Shown: positions 8,511 through 16,854 of the stretch, piece by piece
Layout: the number at the start of each line of letters is the position of its first letter
How positions within the stretch are numbered: the first letter of the stretch is position 1
NCBI RefSeq assembly: GCF_036208045.1
Contig: NZ_CP121472.1
Span: 124,001-188,000 of the forward strand
Source: Thiorhodovibrio winogradskyi
Lineage (GTDB): Bacteria > Pseudomonadota > Gammaproteobacteria > Chromatiales > Chromatiaceae
Direction: 5' to 3'
DNA: 64,000 nucleotides
Position numbers and translations under genes: made by a program
Notes under the pieces: model-generated
Told to the model about the DNA's origin: nothing
The model's database searches: none
What the model saw: the letters and a program-made list of their open reading frames with translations, nothing else

Positions 8511-8942
8511 ATGGCAAGACTCCCGAGAGTGGTGGTTCCGGGGTTGCCGCATCATGTGACGCAGCGCGGCAATCGACGGCAGCAGACGTTTTTTAGCGAT
8601 GACGACTATGCGGAGTATCGTCGCTTGCTCTCGCTCTCCTGTCGTGCCTGCGAAACGCGGGTGTTGGCCTACTGCTTCATGCCCAATCATGTGCATCTGA
8701 TTCTGGTGCCCGCGACGGAGTTTGGTTTGCGGGATGCGTTGGGTGAGGCTCATCGGCGCTACACCCGGATGATCAATTTTCGCCAAGGCTGGCGGGGGCA
8801 CCTGTGGCAGGAACGGTTCCACTCGTTCGTGATGGATGAGCGACATTTGATCGCGGCGGCTCGGCTGTGCGAACGGCCGGAGGATTCGAGGTTAATTAGG
8901 GACGTACCACGGTTTCCGGCTGCTGCGACTGCCATCCGCTGA
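8511..8942 (+). pseudogene. REP-associated tyrosine transposase (RAYT), type 1, C-terminally truncated
   Basis: MARLPRVVVPGLPHHVTQRG, NRRQQTFFSDDDYAEYRRLL, CFMPNHVHLILVPA (HUH motif HVH) and HLWQERFHSFVMDERHL are the ordered marks of Y1 RAYT transposases. The expected helix with the catalytic Tyr and NPVRA... is missing: after LIAAARLCERPEDSR the sequence diverges and ends at 8942. RAYTs nick and move REP-type hairpin sequences; R1 and the nearby GCGGC hairpins are the likely substrates of this family. Confidence 0.8.
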
Positions 8943-8960
8943 ATCCGCTACACTCATCCC

Positions 8961-9032
8961 ATGCCTGCCGAAAGCCACAGCGCCGAGACCGCGTCGCCGA
9001 GGCGCGACGATGACAGCTGGGGAGGACCGTAG
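8961..9032 (+). CDS. Short leader-like reading frame after a GCTACACTC box
   Basis: MPAESHSAETASPRRDDDSW is 23 residues and starts 8 nt after CCGCTACACTC, a one-base variant of the GCTAAACTC box. The peptide resembles an Rpn N-terminus in layout (polar, then DDDSW versus YDSPW). It lies upstream of a UPF0175/DUF3368 pair, as similar leaders do at 5749 and 52351. Confidence 0.3.
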   Translation: MPAESHSAETASPRRDDDSWGGP

Positions 9033-9105
9033 AGCCAACCGGCGCCCCGGCGAGTGAGGGCCGGAGGCCGGCGAAAACCTGATGTCATACAGAGAGGGGC
9101 TGTGA

Positions 9106-9357
9106 ATGAGCCAATTGATCCTTGATGTTCCAGACGATTCCCTGCTTTCGCTTAAGTGGTCTGATGCAGCTGCCGCAGCCGAGATCCGTCTTGCGGCCTC
9201 AATGAAGCTCTACGAGCTTGGGCGTCTGTCATCCGGAGCCGCCGCGCGTCTCGCCGGTGTCCCGAAGACGCTGTTTCTGAGCAAACTGGGCGACTACGGT
9301 GTCGATACTTTCCGCCTGACCGAAAACGACTTGGAGCGCCAGACGTCCCTTGCCTGA
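9106..9357 (+). CDS. UPF0175-family antitoxin
   Basis: 83 aa. The core AAEIRLAASMKLYELGRLSS followed by GAAARLAGVPKTLFLSKLGDYGV is the UPF0175 pattern, a helix-turn-helix-like antitoxin that partners DUF3368 PIN toxins. It overlaps the next gene by 8 nt, indicating translational coupling. A second UPF0175/DUF3368 pair, clearly diverged, lies at 47092. Confidence 0.8.
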   Translation: MSQLILDVPDDSLLSLKWSDAAAAAEIRLAASMKLYELGRLSSGAAARLAGVPKTLFLSKLGDYGVDTFRLTENDLERQTSLA

Positions 9358-9684
9358 GGTTATCTGTAACACCTCGCCGCTCCAATATCTTCACCAGATC
9401 GGACAGCTGGGGCTGCTGCCAGCACTGGCCTCGCGGGTTGTCGTTCCGACCGCCGTTGCCGAGGAGCTTGCCGAAGGCAGGCGGCGAGGTCTCGACCTGC
9501 CAGTGCCAGAAATGTTGCCGTGGGTCGATCTGTCTGTTCCAGCGAATGAGCAGGTCATTCGCTTGGTCGCCGATCTTGGTCCCGGTGAAACCGGGGTTCT
9601 GCTCTTGGCGCTCGAACGGACCGATCCCGTCGTGATCTTGGACGACGCCTTGGCGCGGCGCCATGCTGAGATGCTCGGGATTGT
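9350..9684 (+). pseudogene. DUF3368 PIN-like toxin, truncated by an R1 repeat
   Basis: MPEVICNTSPLQYLHQIGQL, VVVPTAVAEELAEGRRRG, GPGETGVLLLALE and VVILDDALARRHAEMLGI follow the DUF3368 order: N-terminal NTSPL, GEt motif, DD motif. At 9685 an R1 repeat replaces the expected last 40-50 residues (normally TGTLG... onward), and the frame ends at 9757 in repeat sequence. The toxin is probably inactive. Confidence 0.8.
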
Positions 9685-9766
9685 GAATTCTGGGGACAGT
9701 ATACTTAATTCCTTTCGGGCTGCCCCCAACGCTCCCACCCCGCCCCAAATCGGCTAAAATCACCCC
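9685..9766. repeat. R1 repeat and Rpn promoter region
   Basis: GAATTCTGGGGACAGTATAC, then TTAATTCCTTTCGGGCTGCC, then CGGCTAAAATC ending 6 nt before the Rpn ATG. This shorter leader, without the GCGGC hairpin, is shared with 17201, 48938, 49214 and 53193. Confidence 0.8.
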
Positions 9767-10720
9767 ATGACAGCCGACACCCAAGCCACAGACACCAGCG
9801 ACAAACCCGACTACGACAGCCCCTGGAAAGAGGCGCTGGAGCGGTTCTTTCCGGAGTTTCTCGCGCTGCTGTTTCCGGCCATCCATGCCGAGATCGACTG
9901 GTCAAAGGGCGTGCAGTTTCTCGACAAGGAATTCCAGAAGATCGTGTGCGAGGCCAAGACCACCCGGCGCTATGCGGATAAGCTGGTCGGCGTCACCCGC
10001 CGCGATGAGACGCCGGTGTGGGTGCTGGCCCATGTTGAAGTGCAAGGCGATCCGCAAAGCGACTTTGCCGAGCGGATGTTCACCTACAATTACAAAATCC
10101 GCGATGCCTACCAAGTGCCGGTCGCGAGTCTGGCGGTGCTAGCCGATACCAAGCGCAGTTTCCGCCCCAACAGCTACAGCACGGCGCTGTGGGACTGTCG
10201 GGTGCAATTCGACTTCCCGATGGTCAAACTGCTCGACTACGCCACCCCCGAGCGCTGGGCCGAGCTGGAAGCGAGCGACACTGTTTTTGCCTTGGTGGTG
10301 ATGGCCCAAATCCGGGCCAAGGTGACCGACGATGCCGAGACCCTGAAACGCTGGAAATTCCGCTTGATGCGCCTGATGTACGAGCGCGGCTATGAGCGCA
10401 CGCTGATTGAAGAACTCTTCCGCCTGATCGATTGGATGATCCGTCTGCCTGAAGAGCTGGAAGCAGAATTTCGCCAAGAACTTTATGCCTACGAGGAGCA
10501 ATACCAAATGCCATACGTGACGACTGTTGAGCGAGCCGGGATTGAGAAGGGAGTGCAGCAGGGCGAGGCCACCATCTTGATGGCTCAGCTGCAAGAGAAA
10601 TTCGGTGCAGATTCACTCGACGCCCACCGCGAGCGCATCTCCGCCGCTGAGCCTGAAGAACTCCTGCAATGGTCCAAACGCATTCTCAGCGCCGACAGCC
10701 CCGAGACCATCTTCCACTGA
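9767..10720 (+). CDS. Rpn-family nuclease / putative transposase (copy 1)
   Basis: 317 aa. Rpn proteins (PD-(D/E)XK superfamily, Transposase_31-related) are DNA endonucleases that promote RecA-independent recombination. The N-terminal domain has DYDSPWKEALERFFPEFLAL, VWVLAHVEVQGDPQSDFAER (E-x-Q core of the nuclease fold) and MFTYNYKIRDAY. The C-terminus (GEATILMAQLQEKFGADSLD and SKRILSADSPETIFH) is a DUF4351-like module. There is no Shine-Dalgarno; the ATG lies 6 nt after CGGCTAAAATC, suggesting a leaderless transcript. It is flanked by R1 upstream and a RAYT remnant downstream, and is nearly identical to 17283 and, except at the C-terminus, to 53275. Confidence 0.85.
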   Translation: MTADTQATDTSDKPDYDSPWKEALERFFPEFLALLFPAIHAEIDWSKGVQFLDKEFQKIVCEAKTTRRYADKLVGVTRRDETPVWVLAHVEVQGDPQSDFAERMFTYNYKIRDAYQVPVASLAVLADTKRSFRPNSYSTALWDCRVQFDFPMVKLLDYATPERWAELEASDTVFALVVMAQIRAKVTDDAETLKRWKFRLMRLMYERGYERTLIEELFRLIDWMIRLPEELEAEFRQELYAYEEQYQMPYVTTVERAGIEKGVQQGEATILMAQLQEKFGADSLDAHRERISAAEPEELLQWSKRILSADSPETIFH

Positions 10721-10765
10721 GGCCCTCAGGGCGCGCTGGCAACATCAACCAACGTCCCTTAGCGT

Positions 10766-11317
10766 GTCCATCTGCTGGTCACGCCCAAAGCGGCTGAGGA
10801 TATTCCCCGGCTGGTGATGGCCATCGGTCGGCGCTATGTGCAGACCATCAACAAGACCTATGATCGCACGGGCACCCTGTGGGATAGTCGCTACAAGTCC
10901 TCGCTGATCCAAGCCGACATCTATCTGCTGCGCTGCCAGCGCTATATTGAGCTAAACCCTGTGCGCGCGGACATGGTGCGCGATCCAGGAGAGTATCCTT
11001 GGAGTAGCTATCGGGCGAACGGGCTGGGCGCGAGCGATCCGCTGCTCTCCCCGCATTCGCTGTATCTGGATCTGGGCGACGCGCCCGAGGCCAGACAGGC
11101 GGCCTATCGGGAGCTGTTTCGCACCGGACTGGATGAGGCGGCACTCGCGGAGTTGCGCTTGGCCATCCAGCAGTCCCAGCCCATCGGCAGTGAGCGGTTC
11201 TTGCAGCAGATCGAACAGATGACTGGCCAACGCCGCGAGGCGCGCCCACGCGGGCGACCGCGCTTGGAGCCAGAGGGATCGGCGGTGTTGCCGGGGCAGA
11301 TGGAGTTGGGGCTGTAA
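10766..11317 (+). pseudogene. RAYT transposase (type 2-like), N-terminally truncated
   Basis: Starts mid-domain with VHLLVTPKAAEDIPRLVMAI (HUH region, VHL), then GRRYVQTINKTYDRTGTLWD, QRYIELNPVRADMVRDPGEY and PWSSYRANGLGA, the canonical second half of RAYT proteins with the RYIELNPVRA helix. A long C-terminal tail ends at 11317. The N-terminal third is missing. The same upstream part (10721-10859) is duplicated at 18225-18362 with the 17283 Rpn copy. Confidence 0.8.
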
Positions 11318-11412
11318 GATGGCGCTGATTGATCGGGATATTTGTTGCTTTCAACCGCCCAAATACGCAGTCTCCTCTCTCTTTTTGCCTTGAGGTATCT
11401 GATCGCGCTGTC

Positions 11413-11778
11413 ATGAGCTGGGAAGTGGAATACACCAATGAATTCGAACAGTGGTGGGAAGACCTGACAGAACGCGAGCAAATTGCGGTGGCTGCGTCGG
11501 TTGGCTTGCTCGAGGCGCGTGGGCCGGCGTTGGGCTTTCCGCATAGCAGCGGCATCGAAGGTTCAAAACACGGTCACATGCGGGAGTTGCGCTCGCAAGT
11601 GGGCGGCAAACCTTTGCGTACGCTCTATGCTTTTGATCCGCGCCGCACCGCGATTCTACTGATCGGTGGCGACAAAACTGGCGATAAACGCTGGTATGAG
11701 GTGTTTGTACCGATGGCGGATCGACTCTATGACGAACATCTTCAGCAACTGCGACAGGAGGGGTTGATCGATGGCTAA
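11413..11778 (+). CDS. RelE/HigB-type toxin (phage Gp49-like)
   Basis: 121 aa. MSWEVEYTNEFEQWWEDLTE, HMRELRSQVGGKPLRTLYAF and AILLIGGDKTGDKRWYEVFV match the Gp49-like HigB group: an mRNA interferase with the RTLYAFDP and GGDKTG motifs. It overlaps the following XRE-type antitoxin gene by 8 nt. Gene order toxin-antitoxin is typical for higBA. It looks intact. Confidence 0.85.
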   Translation: MSWEVEYTNEFEQWWEDLTEREQIAVAASVGLLEARGPALGFPHSSGIEGSKHGHMRELRSQVGGKPLRTLYAFDPRRTAILLIGGDKTGDKRWYEVFVPMADRLYDEHLQQLRQEGLIDG

Positions 11779-12103
11779 GCCATTTTCTGAACTGCGAGCG
11801 CGGTTGTCACCCGAATCCCAGGCGCGCGTGGAATCACAGACGCGGGCGATGTTGGCCGATATGCCCTTGGATGCACTTCGCCGAGCACAGGGTTGTTCCC
11901 ATCAAAGGCTCGCAGAGCAGTTACATATTCAGCCCTCGGAGATTGCAACCATCGAGAAGCGCACGGATTTGTATCTGTCAGCCTTGCGCAGCCAGATTGA
12001 GGCGATGGGTGGTCAGCTTGAGGTGATTGTGCGGTTTCCTGAAGGGGAGGTTAAAGTCAGTCACTTTGCAAATTCAACCCTCAGCCCCTTCACCCGTGCT
12101 TGA
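11771..12103 (+). CDS. XRE-family antitoxin
   Basis: 110 aa. DALRRAQGCSHQRLAEQLHI followed by QPSEIATIEKRTDLYLSALR is a helix-turn-helix of the XRE class. It continues QIEAMGGQLEVIVRFPEGEV, as in HigA-like antitoxins paired with Gp49-like toxins. It probably represses its own operon and binds the toxin. Position and overlap identify it as the partner of the upstream toxin. Confidence 0.85.
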   Translation: MAKPFSELRARLSPESQARVESQTRAMLADMPLDALRRAQGCSHQRLAEQLHIQPSEIATIEKRTDLYLSALRSQIEAMGGQLEVIVRFPEGEVKVSHFANSTLSPFTRA

Positions 12104-12340
12104 ATCGCTGGACAGGGCGCAGCCACTCGCTGGCATCAACGCCTTTAATCAAAGGAATCAAGAATCAAGGAATCAAAGAATCAAAAAGAATCAAAAAGAA
12201 TCAAAGGGGCCAGGCTCAAGAATCAAAGGGATCGGTTCGATTATACGCAGTGGCGAAAAAACCAATGGCAAGGCGAGACGGTTCGATCTCTCACTGAACA
12301 AGCCCGGATGTTAAGGGAACAGCGTCTCGGTTCGGAATTC
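12104..12340. other. Intergenic stretch with short AATCAAAG tandem repeats and an R2-like piece
   Basis: At 12138-12235 the motif AATCAAAG, or close variants, repeats about ten times and ends in GGGGCCAGGCTCAAGAATCA, an R2-like sequence. There is no gene here. Confidence 0.5.
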
Positions 12341-12367
12341 GAATTCCGGGGACAGTATACTTAATTA
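12341..12367. repeat. R1 repeat
   Basis: GAATTCCGGGGACAGTATAC followed by TTAATTA. The following CAGCAACAGCAATAAGCC recurs after the R1 copy at 54309. Confidence 0.75.
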
Positions 12368-12448
12368 CCAGCAACAGCAATAAGCCTCGCTTTGGCGTGA
12401 CATGGTTGCAATTCTGCCGAGAAGCGAATTCATCATAATGATTCACCC

Positions 12449-12601
12449 ATGCCGTCTGCCGTCGAATCACTCGCCATCCCCGCCGTCAATCTGGTCCACC
12501 CCAAAAAACACGCCGACGGACGCGGTTTTTTCTCCGAGACCTACAGTCAAGGCGACCTTGCCGCCGCTGGCATCGACATCCACTTCGGGGGGAAAACGCG
12601 T
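12449..12601 (+). pseudogene. rfbC: RfbC/RmlC-like epimerase N-terminal fragment
   Basis: The reading MPSAVESLAIPAVNLVHPKK followed by HADGRGFFSETYSQGDLAAA and GIDIHF matches the conserved start of dTDP-4-dehydrorhamnose 3,5-epimerase, an enzyme of dTDP-rhamnose synthesis. After about 50 residues it is cut by an R1b repeat (12602). It shows that surface-polysaccharide genes once extended into this area, or that a fragment was carried here. Confidence 0.75.
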
Positions 12602-12691
12602 GAATTCCAGGGACAGTTTACTGAATAGCCCAAGGATCGCGGCAACCAAAGCCCCTCCCACCCCCAGCCGCGCATCGGCTAGACTCTCGGC
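12602..12691. repeat. R1b repeat and leader of the RSQRLDVLII family
   Basis: GAATTCCAGGGACAGTTTAC then TGAATAG, and the leader ending CGGCTAGACTC 5 nt before ATG 12692. Identical blocks lie at 5213 and 51784. Confidence 0.75.
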
Positions 12692-12995
12692 ATGAGCCGC
12701 GATCCCCGCATCCCCTGGCATGAACTGCTCGGCAAAGCCCACACCGACGCGCTGATCGGGCTGCCGTACAGCGTCAGCACCGAAGAAGAGCTCGCCCTGC
12801 GCAGCCAACGCCTGGATGTGCTGATCATCGAGCAAGCCCCGGCGGCAGGCAGCGACGGCCGCGACCCTCAGCGCACCAAGGCGGCCTTGCAAACGCCCAA
12901 CGCATCGCCCACACCTGAGCCCTATGCGGATGCGCCTGAACGCCCCGATGGCCTCGAAGACCTCGCCGCGCACAACCTACTCAGTTTAATCAAAG
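12692..12995 (+). pseudogene. N-terminal fragment of the RSQRLDVLII family, interrupted by IS110
   Basis: Same 101 residues as the copies at 5303 and 51874. The frame runs into the IS110 element at 12996; in the 51874 copy the same position continues into an R2 repeat. The sequence resumes at 14802 after the IS. Confidence 0.8.
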
Positions 12996-13058
12996 AAACT
13001 ATGTAGGCCATCCAAGTCTAAGCCTCGACATTAACCCCGAGCCACGAGGAGACCGAAC

Positions 13059-14186
13059 ATGACCACTGCCGCTGTCCAAACGCCGAAGACCACCCTCTAT
13101 CTGGCCCTCGAGCTGAGCAACAAGACCTGGAAGCTTTGCTTCAGCAACGGCGAGAAGATCCGGATCAAGACCATCGAAGCGCGGGATCTTCCCGCGTTGC
13201 GCGAGCAGATCGAGATCGCCCAGGGGAAGCTTGGACTCAGCGCGGATTGTGTCATTGAAAGCGTTTACGAAACCGGGCGGGATGGCTTCTGGATTCATCG
13301 CATCTTGGAATCCTGGGGGATTCACAGCCGTGTGGTCGACTCGGCCAGCATCCAGGTCAACCGCAAGAAGCGGCGCGTGAAGACCGACCGGGTCGACGTC
13401 GAAGCCCTGCTGGTGCAGCTCATGCGTTATCTTGGCGGAGAGAAAAAAGCCCTCGCGGTGGTGAACGTCCCCAGTGCCGAGGCCGAGGATCGGATGCGAG
13501 TTGATCGCGAGCGCGAGCGGCTGATCCACGAACGTGGCGCCCACAGCTCACGGATGAAATCCCTGTTCGTCGCCCAAGGACTGGTCATCGAGCGCCTCAA
13601 CGACTCGCTGATCGAAAACCTCGATCACCTATGCACCGCCACCGGCGAGCCCCTCGGCGCCGACCTCAAAGAAGAGATCCGCCGCGAATATCAGCGCTAT
13701 TGCTTGGCTGATGAGCAAATCCGCGCCATCGAGCAAGAACAAAAGCGCCGCGTCGAGCAAGCCACCGACGCGGCCTATGAGCAAATCGCGCGCATGCTCG
13801 AGCTCAAAGGCATCGGCTGGGTTTCGAGCTGGGTCTTGGTCATGGAATTCTTCAGCTGGCGCGGCTTTCGCAACCGCCAGCAGCTGGCCGCCTGTGCCGG
13901 GCTGACCCCCACGCCCTATGCCAGTGGTGATGACCAGCGCGACCAAGGCATCAGCAAGGCTGGCAACCGACGCATCCGTGCCCTCATGGTCGAGCTGTCC
14001 TGGCTATGGCTGCGCTACCAGCCCGACAGCGCCCTGAGTCGCTGGTACCGCGAGCGCTTTGCCAAGGGCGGCAAACGCATGCGGCGCATCGGCATCGTCG
14101 CCCTGGCGCGCAAGCTGCTCATCGCCCTGTGGCGCTATCTCGAACAGGGCGAGATCCCGGACGGCGCGGTGCTCAAAGCCGGCTAA
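13059..14186 (+). CDS. IS110-family transposase
   Basis: 375 aa. The N-terminal DEDD-type RuvC-like domain starts YLALELSNKTWKLCF, then VIESVYETGRDGFW and RVKTDRVDVEALL. The C-terminal Tnp domain carries AACAGLTPTPYASGD followed by QRDQGISKAGNRRIR with the expected catalytic Ser region. Members recombine DNA with a bridge RNA encoded in the element's own end. The first acidic residue is Glu (ALELS) rather than the usual Asp (GIDVS). A GAGGAGA ribosome site precedes the ATG. Confidence 0.85.
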   Translation: MTTAAVQTPKTTLYLALELSNKTWKLCFSNGEKIRIKTIEARDLPALREQIEIAQGKLGLSADCVIESVYETGRDGFWIHRILESWGIHSRVVDSASIQVNRKKRRVKTDRVDVEALLVQLMRYLGGEKKALAVVNVPSAEAEDRMRVDRERERLIHERGAHSSRMKSLFVAQGLVIERLNDSLIENLDHLCTATGEPLGADLKEEIRREYQRYCLADEQIRAIEQEQKRRVEQATDAAYEQIARMLELKGIGWVSSWVLVMEFFSWRGFRNRQQLAACAGLTPTPYASGDDQRDQGISKAGNRRIRALMVELSWLWLRYQPDSALSRWYRERFAKGGKRMRRIGIVALARKLLIALWRYLEQGEIPDGAVLKAG

Positions 14187-14199
14187 GGCCCGCCGCCCG

Positions 14200-14360
14200 C
14201 GGAAGACATCCAGTCACCCCCAAACGGCCGAGTACGGCGCCAACGCCCGAGGAGAGAGCAACGCGACGGATCACGGTCAAGGTTGTCGAAAGCGCCCGAC
14301 AGGCCCCTGGGCTGACCCCTGGTCATGCCGTTTTAAAAGAAGGGGCGCTTTCCTTTTCAA
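14200..14360 (+). ncRNA. Candidate structured RNA in the IS110 3' end
   Basis: Within the long 3' non-coding end, GAAAGCGCCC (14288-14297) pairs perfectly with GGGCGCTTTC (14343-14352) around a 45-nt loop. The loop contains two CCCCTGG repeats. The position fits the bridge/seek RNA reported for IS110-family elements. The limits are approximate and no guide loops were proved. Confidence 0.4.
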
Positions 14361-14801
14361 TCGGTTTCAGCGGCGAACATCGCATGCAATTTCAGGTGAC
14401 CGGGCTTCCCGGCACGGATAGAAGGTGGAGCGGATTCGCACAGAATCTGTCGGCTTTCAAACCGAGACAACCCATGGCTGTCATAACGCTCGCAATGCTC
14501 ATGACACCGAGCAAAACGCGCTGACCAAACGGCCGCCATCGCCAAGGAGAACGAATAAGCTAGTGACGATTCAAAGTGAGTGATCAGGCTATTTGAAAGC
14601 GTTTGAACAGCGCCCGACGGCCTTGCCATGCACGAGCGTTTCGATAAACCACGCCCGCCCCTTCGGGGAGAGAGAAGCGCGGCATGGCGGCTGGTCTGCG
14701 CAATCATGCAATGCGATAATGAATGTAACATTCTGATTTGCGATGTTGGCGCTGAACAAAATAATCTCTCGAAAAAAGGGCTTGACAAAAACGCCTCATA
14801 G

Positions 14802-14950
14802 AAGGGGCCAGGCTCGGTTTAATTTCTGTGCTAAACTCCAGGCATGCCAAGACGCCCCCGAATTCCGGGGACAGGCAATTCTGGGGACATATACTTAATT
14901 CCTTTGGGCTGGCAGGGCGCGCTGTTCGCGGCGAAAGGCGCTCCCATCCA
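14802..14950. repeat. R2 repeat, RAYT-2 start remnant, R1 double copy and REP hairpin
   Basis: R2 (AGGGGCCAGGCTCGGTTTAA) is followed by GCTAAACTCCAGGCATG and MPRRPR, the first codons of the type 2 RAYT seen at 49557. Then GAATTCCGGGGACAGG, CAATTCTGGGGACATATA, and a REP-like hairpin. The block is duplicated at 52177-52330. Confidence 0.8.
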
Positions 14951-15280
14951 ATCGGCAGCTATCAACCGCTTTTCGGAAATGCCTTGTGGCAGGAGTATTG
15001 CGATCTGTTGGGGCGCGATGTATGGAGCATGAAGACCACTGCTGAAGAAAGGCAACAGGTGCTGGCGGCATTGGCTCAACGTGGTCGATGGGTGACGATT
15101 TATTATGGTTGGCGTCCCAATCTCCCCGATGAAGCAGACAACCACTTGGTGGAGCTTGCCCTGGCGGGAGGGGCTGCCGGAATCGTGACGCATAATGTGC
15201 GGGATCTTCGCCGAGGAGAACTGGTGTTTGATCAGCTGCGGTTGCTGACGCCTGCTCAATGTCTGGAGAAATGGTTATGA
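14951..15280 (+). pseudogene. PIN-domain toxin, N-terminally deleted copy
   Basis: From GSYQPLFGNALWQEYCDLLG to LLTPAQCLEKWL it matches the intact toxin at 52439. The first roughly 30 codons, including the catalytic LVIDTNVFV motif, are missing. A 207-bp deletion joins CCATCCAATC to CGGCAGC, with ATC as microhomology. The toxin must be inactive. The stop overlaps the antitoxin start. Confidence 0.85.
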
Positions 15281-15412
15281 CAACATTAACGATCCGCTTG
15301 CCGGACGACACGGCGGCGCGCTTGGACTCTTTGGCACGTAGTCGCGGACTCACCACCGACAAATTGGGCTCTCTTACGTTTGGTATGGGTAACCGATTTT
15401 TTACACAGCAGG

Positions 15413-16669
15413 TTAAGCCGAAAGGGTGGCACACGCTGCTGCATCAAAGGGACAAGCGGGCAGGCGGGTGAGCTTGCCGGCGATCAGGTAGGCGATGGTG
15501 ATCAAATGCTTCACCGTGCCGTAGCCACGGGCTTTGGCTTTGGCGGCCTGGATCTGGCCATTGATGGCTTCAACACGACCGTTGGTCAGGCGCGAATCGA
15601 ACGCGTTAAGCACGCCTTCCCAATGGTCCTTGATCGTCTGAGCGACCTTCTTCATCGGCTCAAGGCGGCAGCGACGCGCCCAACTGACCCAGGCTTTTAG
15701 TAAGGGTTCGGCTTCTTCACGGGAGGTCGCGGTGCGGAAAATCTCGCGCAGCGCCTCCTTGATTCGCCAGGCACGGTGGGTTTTGAGATTGAGCCGACGC
15801 AGGTCGGCAAACTGTCCGATCTGGCGGCGCGTCCAGTCGCTTTTGTCCTTCAGCCATAGGTAGCGCGAACGCTTCAGACCGGGTTCGGTTTTCACCTCCG
15901 CGCGACGCACCTCATCAACGGCTTTGTTGACCATTTGAATGACATGGAACTCATCGAAGGTGATGTCGGCCCAGGGCAAGTGTTCCGCGACGCCGGCCTG
16001 ATAAGCTGTCGACATATCGATGCAGACCGAGCGGATGTTCTCGGCGCAGCCGCCATGGGCCTCAAGATCCTCGGCGAATTGATCGACCACCTCCGCCTTG
16101 CGCCCCTCGGTGGCGAACACCAGTCGCTCAGCCTCCATATCATGGAACAAGCTAATGTAGTGATGTCCGCGCCGCGCGGCGGTCTCATCGAGGCCGATGT
16201 CCTTGACGCTGGAGAAATCCTCCTGCGCACGGGCGGCATCGACATAGGACTCCAGCACGCGCCACACACGCATGTCGCTCACGCGCAGCAAGCGCGCGAC
16301 CCCAGCCACCGGCATGGCCCGGCACAAGGTCACAATCAAGGCTTCCATCAGTTGGGTGAAGCTGGTGTTGGGCCGCGCCCAGGGCACGGGAATTTGCGTT
16401 GTCTTGCCGCACTGCGCGCAACGCACCCGCGGCACCTTCGCCTGCAGATACGCCTCGTATTGGAAGAAGTTCAGATGCCGCCATTCGCGCGCTTGGGTGT
16501 CATGAACCGGCTGATGCTCGGTGCCGCAATGCGGGCAGGGAAAGTGCGCCCCACGTTGATAGCCGAGCGCGAAGTCGATGCGTCCAGCCACTGGATCGAA
16601 GCGCACATCATCGACAAACCAGGGAGCAGACAAGCCCAGGGCAACAGAGAACAGCGACGTGGTTTCCAT
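15413..16669 (-). CDS. ISL3-family transposase
   Basis: 418 aa. N-terminal zinc-binding region with CPHCGTEHQPVHDTQAREWR and VRCAQCGKTTQIPVPWARPN. Central DDE domain with KDIGLDETAARRGHHYISLF, SVCIDMSTAYQAGVAEHLPW and ITFDEFHVIQMVNKAVDEVR, and C-terminal RVEAINGQIQAAKAKARGYG. This is the full ISL3 order and length. It is the only gene of the element, reading toward its left end, and looks intact. Confidence 0.92.
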   Translation of the reverse strand: METTSLFSVALGLSAPWFVDDVRFDPVAGRIDFALGYQRGAHFPCPHCGTEHQPVHDTQAREWRHLNFFQYEAYLQAKVPRVRCAQCGKTTQIPVPWARPNTSFTQLMEALIVTLCRAMPVAGVARLLRVSDMRVWRVLESYVDAARAQEDFSSVKDIGLDETAARRGHHYISLFHDMEAERLVFATEGRKAEVVDQFAEDLEAHGGCAENIRSVCIDMSTAYQAGVAEHLPWADITFDEFHVIQMVNKAVDEVRRAEVKTEPGLKRSRYLWLKDKSDWTRRQIGQFADLRRLNLKTHRAWRIKEALREIFRTATSREEAEPLLKAWVSWARRCRLEPMKKVAQTIKDHWEGVLNAFDSRLTNGRVEAINGQIQAAKAKARGYGTVKHLITIAYLIAGKLTRLPACPFDAAACATLSA

Positions 16670-16683
16670 GATCAGGCCTCCGA

Positions 16684-16854
16684 GGCCTGTGGATATGTGG
16701 ACGCGTCCTGCGGACCGGCCCGAGCCCTACGGGACGTGTGGACAACCCCGGTATCGCGCCGAGCAAGCATCGCGGGAAGCCTGCAAGATCGGGGGGCGGC
16801 GCGCTCCCGGGGTTGCCCACACTCTCGGGCCTCGCGCCCACATAGCCACAGGCC
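16684..16854. repeat. Nested long inverted repeat inside the ISL3 element
   Basis: Three stems nest around one centre: 16684-16700 with 16838-16854 (17 bp, one mismatch), GGCCCGAG at 16717 with CTCGGGCC at 16824 (8 bp), and 16736-16751 with 16807-16822 (16 bp, one mismatch). It lies between the transposase start and the right end and could fold as a 170-nt branched hairpin. Its role is unknown. Confidence 0.75.

Larger units (their letters stand above)
12996..14801 (+). mobile_element. IS110-family insertion sequence (about 1.8 kb)
   Basis: Boundaries come from the uninterrupted paralogous block at 52160-52180: left side ...AATCAAAG then AAACTATG, right side CCTCATAG then AAGGGGCC. Only AAG is shared at the junction, in keeping with the IS110 habit of no real target duplication. 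The gene occupies 13059-14186, leaving an unusually long 3' non-coding end of about 615 bp. Confidence 0.8.

Noticed and set aside
12138-12240. Possible CRISPR array
   Set aside because: Units are 8-15 bp, imperfect and without spacers of equal length; no cas genes are near.
16680-16705. DnaA-box-like or origin sequence (TGTGGATAT)
   Set aside because: A single match within the ISL3 nested palindrome, with no cluster of boxes and no dnaA or dnaN nearby.
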